64,000 nucleotides of DNA, taken from contig CM032233.1 in assembly GCA_019009955.1 (NCBI GenBank), forward strand, positions 99,847,001 through 99,911,000, in the 5' to 3' direction. The notes beneath the pieces are model-generated. The model was given only the letters and a program-made list of their open reading frames with translations, was not told the DNA's origin and ran no database searches. The stretch comes from Riptortus pedestris (Eukaryota > Arthropoda > Insecta > Hemiptera > Alydidae). How positions within the stretch are numbered: position 1 is the stretch's first letter; the number at the start of each line of letters is the position of its first letter. Shown piece after piece: positions 11,956-22,731 of the stretch. The position numbers and the translations under genes are program-made.

Positions 11956-12107
11956 TTATTTTTACCTTCAACTTACTGACGGTAGTGGTAGATGTACCCA
12001 CGGATTAACCCGCACGGTCATATTCAAGCTTACTGAGTTTTGGAAACTTTGGCCCGCACTAGCTCTCGGCGGAGAGTCCTGAACATTGCAGACCACACGC
12101 ATGCATA

Positions 12108-12373
12108 AAAATGCAAATATCTCGGTTAATATTCAAGATCGAGAATAAATGTATATAACAATATTTATAGTAAATTTGCAATAACATTGGTTCTATACAA
12201 TCTTTCGATCCGATGCATAATAACGGAGAAATTTTGAATTTTAGAAAATCCCCCCTCCATCAAGTCTGATTTCAGCCATTAACGAACTTGGTCTGTCTTT
12301 TTACATAAAACGGTTAAATATCGAGTTTCGTAACGATCAAACAAAAATTGCGACCACAAGAGCGTTAACAGAC

Positions 12374-12419
<46 letters not shown>

Positions 12420-12539
12420 GAACGGACCTCATTTTCGTCATCTCCTGGGTAGGATCGATGGACATTTGAAGAAAATTTTCGAAAATCGCATCATGAGTAC
12501 GACCTCAATAGCTGATTTCCCTCAAGGGAAATCTGCTAA
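12108..12539 (+). mobile_element. Family A copy, 5'-truncated
   Basis: Runs from ATGCAAATATCTCGGTTAAT through the TA tract (12,375-12,413) to the terminal hairpin (GATTTCCCTCAAGGGAAATC) and CTGCTAA at 12,539. Here CTAA is followed by T. Confidence 0.65.
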
Positions 12540-13146
12540 TAGGTGCAGGTACAATCACTGCCAAGGAAGAACATTCGCTCGCGAGATCGCTACTAGAGGG
12601 CGCAAGTGTCTTACTGCTTATGGATTAGCAGGAGTCTATAGAGTATATACGTCTGACAGTCCCACGACATGACTAACGATATGTCTCTGTTAGATCCCGT
12701 CCACATGCAGGCTAACAGCGTGAACTGGTCACAGGCTCTCCGGTTACAATGGGGCCCGTCGTTCAACTGGAGACAACTCATGCCAGGTCCTCCTGGGTTA
12801 ACGGGGGTTGTGCGTCGAGTTATTCACACAGTACGTAAAAACTCTGATCACGAATCCCTCGAATCTAGCTCGGGGATGGCTAAAGATCTTAAAGGTCTAT
12901 AATACCAACCGAAGTGAAATTCCCTCATTCACTTTCGAATTTCATTGGATACCTATTCATATCATCATTTTATATCCAAGTACTGATTCATTTTAGAATT
13001 AGCTCATTGCTAAGCATCAGAAACGAACGACAGCACCAGACGAGGAAGGACGATAGTTCGCAGTCGAATTCAATTCGAACCGATTGAAGCAAAAATTAAG
13101 TCAGAGGGCTATTGCACGTCGATTCAATTCTCTTCTTTTGTAAAAG
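12540..13146. other. GC-richer unexplained segment, possible decayed LTR or exon
   Basis: 12,545-12,900 is clearly richer in G and C than its surroundings. An open frame of 77 codons at 12,669-12,902 (+) reads ALRLQWGPSFNWRQLMPGPP and matches no family I recognise. 13,010-13,130 holds CCAGACGAGGAAGGACGATAG and repeated TTCAATTCGAA-like motifs. A decayed LTR or a fragment of an unknown element is possible. No LTR boundaries or splice sites were proved. Confidence 0.25.
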
Positions 13147-13955
13147 TCCGTCACGCAGGGGCAGCGTGAACTAAGCAGTTCCCCTTCGTGCTGGAATGAC
13201 ACGCTGGTGATCTCACTGTCTATTCTCAATTATTTCCGAAGGGAGAAGTCTATAAAAACAGGAACTGAAATTTATACTGGACAAGATATATTTCGAGAGA
13301 TGTCTACTCAAAGAGAAATGATTAGTTTTGGTTTATTGAAGGCTAAAAACAAATTAAAATACTAATATTTGAGTTTCTAAGAAAACGTATAGAGCAATAA
13401 TCTGATCTGTCTAATTATTTATTTCCCCCCTCTAAACCCCTCCTCTTCCTTGCCCGATTTCAGCATTAATGATATATAACTTTATAAATGATATATGATA
13501 TTTAGTTTTGAACGAAACGGATATATGTCGAGTTTGGTATTGATTAAATACAAACTATGGAGTTTAGAACATAAAATGTCGTCACATCGGACGCATTTGC
13601 ATGTACACTACATAGTAAATGTCCAAAGAGACCTACATTTGGGTTTTATGTTTGGAATGAGAGAGATGTTTCATGATTTATTGGCTTATTGCTAACGTGA
13701 GATGAGCAAAAGTATACTTTTACAACAATCTCAAAACAAGAGCATGAAAATAACATGCTTAATATTCGACACGGAAGAAATGCATAGGACAAGAATTGAA
13801 GAATATTCAATTTACAACAAGTTCGACTATATAACATTTTTTTATATGACTATAATATATTGTACCCCCTCCACACTCCTCTTGATCTGATTTCCACTAG
13901 CGTTTAAATATCTATAAGTTATATAAATACCAAAAAAACAAACGACGTTTATATA

Positions 13956-14025
<70 letters not shown>

Positions 14026-14127
14026 TTGATAGGAATGGATTGATAGACATTTGAAGATATGTATTTTCGAAACTTGCGTCATCAATACAACGTCAATACC
14101 TGATTTCCTTTAAAGTAAATCGTCTTA
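13147..14127 (+). mobile_element. Family A variant; right arm of the inverted pair
   Basis: Starts with head TCCGTCACGCAGGGGCAGCG, carries a long TA tract at 13,950-14,022 and ends in a decayed terminal hairpin (TGATTTCCTTTAAAGTAAAT) near 14,120. The internal 13,647-13,920 block is inverted relative to 11,601-11,872. Confidence 0.6.
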
Positions 14128-14899
14128 AGAGTAGAATTTAAGCTGGGACCTAATTTATTAGACTGGAAATACTTGTTTATTGTAAACGTTTGATAAGTAG
14201 AAGTGGTTATTCATAAATTCGAATTGTTCTTATTACTATTACCTAAAGTGTAGGTTATAGGTTATTGAAGGAACTTTTTTAGTAACGGTAATTTGAAGAT
14301 GAATTTCAGTAACTTTGCTCATTTTGCTAAAAAAACCACATAGTGTCGGACATTGAAATATGAGTTGAATATTAAAGAAAATTATTAGGGCTAGAGAAAT
14401 AATGCCGGGAGGGCAGTAGTAGACAATGCTGAGTAAACATTTCCTTAATGGCAATGCCATCATTCTCAGCCACAGAATCTGTAAGAATAGCTTCCCTCTA
14501 CCTTCGTTGGTACAAAATCTGCTTATCAAGCTCTGTCACTGCTTCTTCAACTACGTCATCATTAATTATCCACACGAAGGTTAACTAAATTTTATGAGTT
14601 TGTAATATTTGAGAGATTGGTCTTCACCACAGAGTTTTGAAAAATTGTCCAGATAACTCTGTCACCGTCGCTTCTAGTGGTCTAATTCGGGCTGAATTGC
14701 CGTACTACTTCATGAAGTTGATGAGATATTTCTATCGAAATACGTAAAGAAAAAAAAAGAAAAAAATAAAGGTTATTTTAATTCATTATTAGGTCAATAT
14801 TTCATTTTGAATTCATTTCCACGTAACTTGTCGTTGTGTGAAAATATGATATTTTCCCTTGAAAATACACACACACACACACGTGTGTATATATATACA

Positions 14900-14950
<51 letters not shown>

Positions 14951-15073
14951 TCTCTATTTTCCAGTAGTATGAGAATCTACTTAAAAAGGAACTTAAATTT
15001 AAGCTGGCAATGACATGTTTAGAGACTCAGTTATTGAAAGTGGAAATCGGATGAGTAGGCTGAAAACCAAAAA
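14128..15073. other. AT-rich spacer with a (CA/GT)n microsatellite
   Basis: A (CA)n-(TA)n-(GT)n compound microsatellite lies at about 14,867-14,947. The 96-codon frame at 14,239-14,529 (-) has no recognisable domain. Nothing else supported. Confidence 0.45.
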
Positions 15074-15758
15074 GTCCGTCACGCAGGGGCTGCGTAAAAC
15101 TAAGCAGATTACCCATGTGAAGTTTTACAATAGAGAAATCTGCATACTGGTGAAATAACACCATCGTGATTAAATACAAATGGTAATGAGAAATCTTTCA
15201 GTTAATTAAAATAAAATCCCAACTGAAACGGCTTCTGAATTGTAAGAATAATTTATATTTTAATAACTCAAATATTAGTAGTCCAAGAACTAAAGAAGGG
15301 GGGGGGGCGGATGAACAGAACATATTTGCATAAATCTCACAAAGGAACGAAGGTAAGGTAAGGTTAGAAACGGCAGGTAAGGTTAGAAGAAGTTTCTACC
15401 TGAGCCGAGGAGTTACGGAAATGGCCGACCTAATCCGAACTATAACCGACCACGTGTCCCACAGACTTCATAAAAATGCAAATATCTCGGTTAATATTCA
15501 AGATACAGAATACATGTATATAACAATATTTATAGTAAATGTAATTTTCAATAAGATTGGTTATATACAATGTTTCGATCCGATGCATAATGACGGAGAT
15601 ATTTCGAATTTTCGAAAATCCCCCCTCTAAACCCCCCCCCTCCTCCCTCTGGTCCGATTTCAGCCATTAACGAAATTGATCTGTCTTTTTACATAAAACG
15701 GTTAAATATCGAGTTTCGTAACGATCAAACAAAAATTGCGACCGCTAGAGCGGTAACA

Positions 15759-15819
<61 letters not shown>

Positions 15820-15850
15820 GAACGACTTGATTTTCGTTATCTCCTGGGCA
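15074..15850 (+). mobile_element. Family A copy, 3'-truncated
   Basis: Head TCCGTCACGCAGGGGCTGCG, the G-run at 15,298-15,308, ATTTGCATAAATCTC, the body and a (TA)n tract at 15,762-15,814 are all present. It breaks off after CGTTATCTCCTGGGCA. This copy supplies the empty site for the mariner at 18,067. Confidence 0.65.
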
Positions 15851-16286
15851 GTCAAGATATTTATATGACTTACAAGTAGGACTATTTTGCGAAGTTCCCA
15901 AAGCGCAAGATCTCTCTCAGTTTAGGCATTCTCGAGAACTTAACAGATATATGTTTCATCAGCCCTATATTTTCTTTCTGCGTTTAACCATCTTTGTATT
16001 GTTCAAACATATATTCAAAATACGGGTATATTGCATGTAATTAGACGTTAGCAGGGAAACATTTTGATGACCCCTCCTAGAATCAGGGTTAGAGTATGGA
16101 GTAGAAATTGTTGATTGCAGAAGGACGTATTTTTCTTCAAATGATACCAATTTTTATTGCATTTTTTTAAAATAATTTTAAATCGGCCACTCAGCATGAC
16201 AATTATTCCGAAAAGGGAGAAATTGCAAACATTTAGGATGTAATGTAATTACTTTTGTGAGCGGGTTTAAAAAAAACAAAACGTTT

Positions 16287-16438
16287 TTAGCAGTTTCCCT
16301 TGAGGGAAATCAGCTATTGAGGTTGTACTTATGACGCGATTTCCGAAAAATGTCTTCAAATGTCCATCGATCGTACCTAGTAGATGACGAAAATGGGGTC
16401 CGTTCAAAATTGTACACACACACACACACACACACACT

Positions 16439-16504
<66 letters not shown>

Positions 16505-16562
16505 GAAGGCAAAAAGAAAGATCAAGTTCGCTAATGGCTGAAATCCGACAAGTGGGAAGTTT

Positions 16563-16615
<53 letters not shown>

Positions 16616-16905
16616 ATATATTTGTCTGTTACCGCTCTAGCGGTCGCAATTTTTGTCTTATCGTTACCAAACTCGATATATAAGCGTTTTATGTAAAAAG
16701 AAAGATCAAGTTCGTTAATGGCTGAAATCCGACAAGTGGGAAGTTTCGAGGGAAAGAATTTCGAAAATTGTTAATGTCTCCGTTAAGATGCGTCGGATAG
16801 AAAAATTATAGAACCAATCTTATTACAAATGTAATGTTCTATAAATGATGTGCATTTTTTCCACTATACCCGTATTGATTATTAACCAAGATACTTGCAT
16901 TTTAG
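16287..16905 (-). mobile_element. Family A copy, reverse, with an internal duplication
   Basis: Starts with the reversed terminal hairpin (TTAGCAGTTTCCCTTGAGGG). It contains (CA)n and (TA)n at 16,415-16,498 and then AAAGAAAGATCAAGTTCG...GACAAGTGGGAAGTTT at about 16,512-16,563. A second (TA)n-(GA)n tract at 16,563-16,620 follows, and the same AAAGAAAGATCAAG... segment recurs at about 16,698-16,748. The ~185-bp duplication is bounded by microsatellites. Confidence 0.6.
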
Positions 16906-17152
16906 AGTTTTCGGCCTTCAGGGAAATCATTTCAGGATGATGTTGGGAAGAATGGATAACTCAATAACTGAATAAAGGCCAGTGGCTTCTCGCTTCTGTA
17001 TATAGAAGGTTAATTTAGAATATTTAAAAAAAGCAGTGTACACTGATCATTATTAATGAATATGAAAAGGAAGCAAGAATTAAGAAGGTGTAAGACAAGG
17101 GTGCCCTCTGACACCTTATCTGTTCAATACGCTTATTGAACTCAATAATGAA

Positions 17153-17690
17153 AAATCCGTCACACATGGGCTCCGTAAACTAAGCAGATTTCCCATACGC
17201 TGGATGATACACACGCCATCTCATCTCCCAATATATTCCCTAACCCTAAGGAGAAATCCGATGAGTGGAAATGGGGGTTTAATGGAGATTGACTAGCTCC
17301 CTTAAAAGTCCATCACGCAGGGGCTGTGCTACCTAAGCTGATTTCCCACGTGCGTCACGTATTTGCATTTATCTCAAACCGTAAAAGTTCAATGAGAACA
17401 GTATATGGAATTTAAGCTTGGAATAAAGTGCTTCATAGGATAACAGCTTATTGTTAATATGACTGTTCAATACGCTTATTGAAGTCAATAATGAATATTC
17501 CGTCATTCAGGGGCTGCGTAAACTAAGCAGATTTCGCCCGTGCTGGTATAACACACTTGTTATCTCATATGAAAACATATTCCATATGTCTATGTAAAAA
17601 GAAATGAGTAGAAGGCCGGTCGGAGGGTGAGGAGTACCGAAGGCTGAACACAAGGAGGTTTGAACAACTCGCTTAATACTTAAGTTATGA
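17153..17690 (+). mobile_element. Cluster of family A heads (three starts)
   Basis: Heads start near 17,156 (TCCGTCACACATGGGCTCCG), 17,308 (TCCATCACGCAGGGGCTGTG) and 17,500 (TTCCGTCATTCAGGGGCTGC). The first two plus their flanks match 7319-7620 closely. None of these heads is followed by a TA tract and terminal hairpin before the next begins. Confidence 0.55.
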
Positions 17691-17695
17691 AAAAG

Positions 17696-18092
17696 TCCGT
17701 CACACAGGGGCTGCGTAAACTAAACAATTTTTCCTCGTGAAGTTTAGTAATAGATAAATGTACATACTGTTAACACAACACCACCATGAATAAATAAAAA
17801 CCGAAATAAGAAATGTTTCATCCAATTTCAATAACCTGTCGACAGAAAGCGTTAGGCTAGAAATGTAAACAAACGGGTCGGCCTGCCTCACACCGGAAAG
17901 AAAAACAATTACTGAAAAATATCAGAATATAACACATTAATTTTATTGAGAACTATTTACTATATCGAGTACTATAATTAACAATGAGTCCGAATAATTG
18001 TTATCTCAATCAATAAAATTTTAGTAATCCAAAAGATTAAGATGGGGGGGGAGTCACCAGGACATACGAGGGGTGTACAAAAAGTTCTAAGC

Positions 18093-18138
<46 letters not shown>

Positions 18139-18309
18139 AATATATTTTGATGAGATCACCTGTGATCTCAGCTTTCAAGGTTGTTTTGGAAGGTTTTGAC
18201 AATTTTTTTTTGACCGGGTTAGAAGATGTTGGAAAAGCGGTGGAATAAGTGCGTTGCTGTTGAGGGGGACTATATTGAAAAATAAAAATATGTAAGTTGA
18301 AAATATATT

Positions 18310-18368
<59 letters not shown>

Positions 18369-18857
18369 CTTAGAGATGTCTGTACACCCCGCGTATTTGT
18401 ATGTATCTCGGATAATAAAGGTCTCTTGAATACAATTTTTGGTATTTAAACTTCCAATAATGTGATTTATTATGTAGCAGAGTATTGATTACGTAACATG
18501 AGTAGAAGTGGCGGGTTGCTGCAAACTGAAAAATGCAAATATCTCGGTTAATATTCAAGATACAGAATAAATGTACATAACATTATTTATAGTAAAATTA
18601 ATTTTGCAATAAGATTATTCTATATAATGTTTCGATCCGATGCTTATAGTAACGGAGATATTTCGAATTTTCGGGGGGGGGGGGGGGGGGTAATCCTCCC
18701 TCTAAACCCCACCCCCTCCCACTGGTCCGATTTCAGCCATCATAAAGAACATGATCTTTTATTTTTGCATAAAACGTTTAAATATCAAGTTTGTTAACGA
18801 TAAAACCGAATAATTTAATAAAAATTAAATTGCGACCGCTAGAGGTTAACAAGACAA

Positions 18858-18889
<32 letters not shown>

Positions 18890-19029
18890 AATATAATTTG
18901 AAACGGACCCTCATTTTTCCGCGCGCGTCATCTCCTGACTAGGATCGATGGACATTTGAAGAAATTTTTCGAAACTCGCTTCATAAGTACGACCTCAATA
19001 GCTGATTTCCCTGAAGGGAAATCTGCTAA
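17696..19029 (+). mobile_element. Family A full copy interrupted by a mariner
   Basis: The head (TCCGTCACACAGGGGCTGCG) is at 17,696 and the terminal hairpin plus CTGCTAA ends at 19,029. The left part parallels the copy at 15,074 (GTGAAGTTT-A, G-run, then a TATTTG site). At that site a 327-bp mariner-type element is inserted. Right of it the body resumes, with a C/G-run at 18,675-18,692 and a TA tract at 18,858-18,882. Confidence 0.6.
18067..18393 (+). mobile_element. Miniature mariner element with a transposase C-terminal remnant
   Basis: The element is flanked by TA on both sides (18,065-18,066 and 18,394-18,395). The ends are CGAGGGGTGTACAAAAAGTT and, inverted, CGCGGGGTGTACAGACATCT. Both TIRs run into TCTAAGC-TGATA and then a (TA)n tract. 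Between them lie FDNFFLTGLE in one frame and KRWNKCVAVEGDYIEK followed by a stop in another. That ending is characteristic of mariner transposases. It is therefore an internally deleted mariner keeping only the C-terminal codons, with a frameshift between the two pieces. Confidence 0.75.
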
Positions 19030-19671
19030 AACGAAAATACGTTAAATTTTCGAATCTCTCCTCACTAGGCCCCCACGATTCCACGTCCAACATCAGCCAA
19101 TAACAAATATTATCTTTAGGTTTGACTGAAATAGTTAAGTATCGAGAATGGCATATATAAAGTAAACGTTTTCGAAACAAGAATGTAAAATTTTAATTTA
19201 TGACGTCAACAAGCAACGAATTTGCACGTATCTCGCATAAAAAGGTCTCTTGAAAACCATATTTGGCATTTAAGATTAGATTGGTTCACGATATAACAGC
19301 TTATGGTTAATATGACACGAGTTGGAGTGGGGTTTACAGAAGGCTGAGAACTAAAAAATCGAAATATCTCGGTTAATGTTCACTATAGAGAACATAAGTA
19401 TATAACAACATTTGTAGGCAATTACATATGCAATAAGATTGCGTCTATACTATTTTTCAATCCGACGTATAATAACGAAGATATTTCGAATTTTTCAAAT
19501 ATAATAACTTGTGTTGTTTCAAATATAATAAATGCTATGATGAACATTAGAAGAGATAGCCCCTCCCCACTATTCATCGAATAGAGAACATGTGATGAGA
19601 TACGTTCACGAGTGCTCTATACCAGCGAGTAGGAAATCTGCTTAGTTTACGCAGCCCCCGCGTGACGGACT
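19030..19671. mobile_element. Composite of truncated family A-related pieces
   Basis: Contains body blocks (ATCTCGGTTAATGTTCACTA near 19,366, GACGTATAATAACGAAGATA near 19,462) in + orientation. A reversed head follows at 19,632-19,671 (GCAGCCCCCGCGTGACGGAC). Confidence 0.45.
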
Positions 19672-19672
19672 T

Positions 19673-19791
19673 TTAGCAGATTTCCCTTAAGGGAAATCAG
19701 CTATTGAGGTCGTACTCGTGACGCGATTTTCGAAAAATTTCTTCAAATGTCCATCGATCCTACCCAGGAGATGGCGAAAATGAGATCCGTC

Positions 19792-19845
<54 letters not shown>

Positions 19846-19862
19846 CTATTAACGCTCTAGCA
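19673..19862 (-). mobile_element. Family A 3' half, reverse, abutting the previous head
   Basis: Starts with the reversed terminal hairpin (TTAGCAGATTTCCCTTAAGG) and runs through (TA)n at 19,798-19,842 to TTAACGCTCTAGCAGTCGC, then stops. Its terminal CTGCTAAAA lies directly against the neighbouring copy's GTCCGTCAC. Confidence 0.6.
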
Positions 19863-19879
19863 GTCGCGTAGACAAAAAA

Positions 19880-20165
19880 AATATTAACCGGAAAATTAAT
19901 TCAAATCTACGTTAATATTTTGTCTTTAATAACTGAAATCTATGCATAATGCACAGGAGACGGGAAATATGACAATTTGGAAGACAGTGAAGTTTTACAT
20001 AAAAAATTAATTTTATTATTAACAAATGCCAACAACGGGTGTAAACCCTAAACACTGGGATGGGTAAATGTCAAAATAGTGTGCAACATAAAGCCTTGCC
20101 AAAAAAAATACCATCCCCATTCAGCCTCAAATCAATTCCCGGGCGAAGCCGGGTATCTGAGCTAG
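19880..20165 (+). mobile_element. Family B Helitron, 5'-truncated 3' end
   Basis: The 3' 285 bp of family B, ending in CCCGGGCGAAGCCGGGTATC and CTAG at 20,162-20,165, followed by T. The 5' TC end and the ~296-bp units are absent. Confidence 0.7.
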
Positions 20166-20174
20166 TATGTTATA

Positions 20175-21680
20175 ACTGCTCAAAAATGAATAGGGATATT
20201 GGCTGTTTTGTGGTATTTATGGGGCCTAGCATTTTTGTTTTTTTTTTAATTATAAATATCATCAATATTTATTAGAAATTATTGTATTTTTCACCCACAA
20301 AAAAGGAGTTTAATTAAGGAATTTGGACAAATTGTAAAATAATAGATTTCAGTTTTTGGTTCTTCAATGTTTTTTATTCAACAAAAAAGTTTTAAGAAAC
20401 AACTAATAGTGGGTATAATGACTTCTATTAGCTAAAACCTCTGTGCATCTATTGGGCATACTCTCAATAAGGTTGTTGCTTACTTCATTTGGAATTTCAA
20501 TCCATAGCTGCTGCAATGCTGCACTCAGTTGTTGGAGGTTATCTGGCTGTGGGTGGTGATCAAAAAGCCTTCTCTGCAACGCATCCCACATTTGCTCAAT
20601 GGGATTGAGGTCTGGAGACAATGGGGGAAGAGGCAGATGGCGAATTCCCAGGTTTTCCAATGTTTGAATGACAACTCTTCCTCTATGAGGACGGGCATTG
20701 TCGTCTAGAAATCGAAAATCCCGGCCAATGAGATCCCTGGTTTGAGGGACATATTCCGCAATAATTTCTTCCACATATCGCACTGCGGAGAGGTTTCCAT
20801 CAACGATATGGAGAGAAGTTCGGCCCCCAGTGTAAATGCCAGCCCACGCCATAACACCACCTCCTCCAAACTGCACCGAAGGGACCGTGAATTGGGGCAT
20901 TGTACGCATTCCCACTTCTCTGTACACCCTATGGCGTCGACTGTCACTATAAAGGCAAAAACGCGACTCATCTGTGAACATTACAGCATTCCAATTGGTT
21001 CCCTCTTCTAGGCGCTCGCTGCACCATGTTCTTCTGAGTTGCCGGTGTTGGGCTGTTGCTGCAGGTCGTCTCAAAGGGGCATAGGATCTAAGGCCAACTT
21101 CCCGCAAACGATTCCTAATCGTTTGCGTTGATATAGGCCTTGTCAATACACCCTGCAAAGTATTAAGGGTCTGGCGGGCACTGTGGAATGGGTTCCGTCT
21201 GGTAGCAATGACTCCGAATCGTTCACTTTGGAAACCCAATCCTAATGCACTGCGATCCACTACCAGGCCTCCTATTAGCACTCCCAGTTTCTCGAAATCG
21301 GGCTAAAGCCCGGGAGACAACACTTTGGGAAACCCCAACTGCCTCAGCAATATCCACTTGCCGGTAACCTTGGTTGCTCATTCTGACAACAATGTCGCGA
21401 ACTTCTGGTTTAAGGTGATGTCTTTCCATGTTTAAAGAGAATACAACTGGATTAAAACCGAGAAAATTCAAGAAAAGGTATTTGTTTACAAAATGAGTAA
21501 TCCCCATGTTGACTATTGTTGAGTAAATCCGTTATTAAAAATGAGGATTAACGTTTGTATGATTTTGGTTTGTATTTTTTCTCTAGATATATTCCAACTA
21601 ACAATAAAATATCGGTTGATTTAATTAAAATTAATAGGATAAGAAAAAATAACCAATATCCCTATTCATTTTTGAGCAGT
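20175..21680 (-). mobile_element. Tc1-like element, nearly complete
   Basis: Perfect 28-bp terminal inverted repeats: ACTGCTCAAAAATGAATAGG... at 20,175-20,202 and its exact complement at 21,653-21,680. TA dinucleotides flank both ends. The transposase frame is on the - strand. The left end lies 9 bp beyond a Helitron 3' terminus. Perfect TIRs suggest a fairly recent insertion. Confidence 0.85.
20403..21429 (-). pseudogene. Tc1-family DD34E transposase with one frameshift
   Basis: The start is best placed at the ATG at 21,429 (MERHHLKPEVRDIV), ahead of a helix-turn-helix DNA-binding region (YRQVDIAEAVGVSQSVVSRA, then RFRETGS). The frame shifts near 21,225. The second part (from 21,281) carries QTIRNRLREVGLRSYAPL and the catalytic domain. 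Asp104 lies in FTDESRF, Asp194 in FLDDNARPH and Glu229 in SPDLNPIE, counted in the second frame, with 34 residues between the last two (DD34E). The total is close to the 330-345 residues usual for Tc1 transposases. It cuts and joins DNA at TA sites. All catalytic residues are intact, so the defect seems to be a single one-base indel. Confidence 0.85.
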
Positions 21681-21684
21681 TTAT

Positions 21685-22090
21685 ATTAAATATGTTATAT
21701 GTTAAATATGTTATATGTTAAATATGTTTATATGTTAAATATGTTATAAATTAAATAAGTTATATGTTAATGGGTTATAGTTAAATATGTTATATTGTTA
21801 AATAGTTTATATGTTATATGTCAAATATGTTAATATGACAAATATGTTATAAGTAATATTTTAAATATGTTATATGTTAAAATATGTTTATTAATGTAAA
21901 AAAATGTTATATGTTAAATATGTTATATTTAAATATGTTATATGTTAAATATGTTTATATTGTTAAATATGTTATATGTTAAATGTTATATGTAAAATAT
22001 GTTATATGTAAAATATGTTATATGTTAAATATGTTATATGTTAAATATGTAATATGTTATATGTTAATTATTATGCTGTATGTTAAATGA
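21685..22090. repeat. AT-rich minisatellite (TATGTTAAA/TATGTTA units)
   Basis: About 30 imperfect units of TATGTTA and TATGTTAAA with frequent one-base indels, starting directly at the right end of the Tc1 element. No coding potential. Confidence 0.8.
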
Positions 22091-22490
22091 CGTCGCTAAA
22101 TCGCCCCAGTGGGGAAATGCGATTATTGTATAAATAAATAAAATACTGTGATAAGACGAAAAGGTCAAAATAAATTTCGATTCCAACAAAATTCATACTC
22201 ATCTAAATTATCCTATTATGAACTTTCCTCTTTCCTAATTCACCCCAATTAATAAAGAATGGATTACATTCTTTAAGCAGATATCAAATGGCTGAGGATT
22301 CCATTCTTGTTTGGGCTCATCTTTTATGTTTACAAATGAAGATAACACATTGAATAGCTGGAGTATGTAAGGATGCTGTAGAGATAGCTTATCGCATGTA
22401 TTATCTTATATGAGTTCAATAAGGATGTCTAGTCTGCAACATTTTTATCTGCTGGAGGTTCTACTCTGTAGCCTCCCTGACTATTAAAAC
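22091..22490. other. AT-rich spacer
   Basis: No recognised feature. Confidence 0.4.
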
Positions 22491-22493
22491 AAG

Positions 22494-22730
22494 TCCCTCA
22501 GACAGTAGCTGCGTAAACTATGTAGATTTCCCACATGCTGCAACACGATGCCGTCATTCCCCATTCTATTTTCAACTTCACCAGCAATAGAAGCCAATAA
22601 AACGGGACTTGAAATGTAAACTGGATTCGTGGGTTTTTTTTTTGTTTTTTTTTTTTTCAAACAGCTGCTATCGATGGAAGTTTTATGAGGGAATAAGAAG
22701 TTAACTATAGACAGCAAAACTAAAAAAGGG
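22494..22730 (+). mobile_element. Family A head, truncated
   Basis: Diverged head (TCCCTCAGACAGTAGCTGCG, then TTTCCCACATGCTG) and about 200 bp of following sequence. It stops where the next copy begins. Confidence 0.45.
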
Positions 22731-22731
22731 G

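Noticed and set aside
17978..18367. 129-codon frame with Ile/Tyr runs
   Set aside because: Translation of two (TA)n tracts and the mariner remnant in the wrong strand.
20705..21011. Open frames inside the Tc1 element in other frames
   Set aside because: Shadows of the real transposase frame, which carries the DD34E motifs.
21100..21130. Palindrome GCAAACGATT-CCTA-ATCGTTTGC
   Set aside because: Lies within the transposase coding sequence and is explained by codon content. No evidence of a regulatory role.
21685..22090. Possible centromeric or origin-type AT repeat
   Set aside because: Only about 400 bp long and adjacent to a transposon end. Nothing beyond a minisatellite can be supported.
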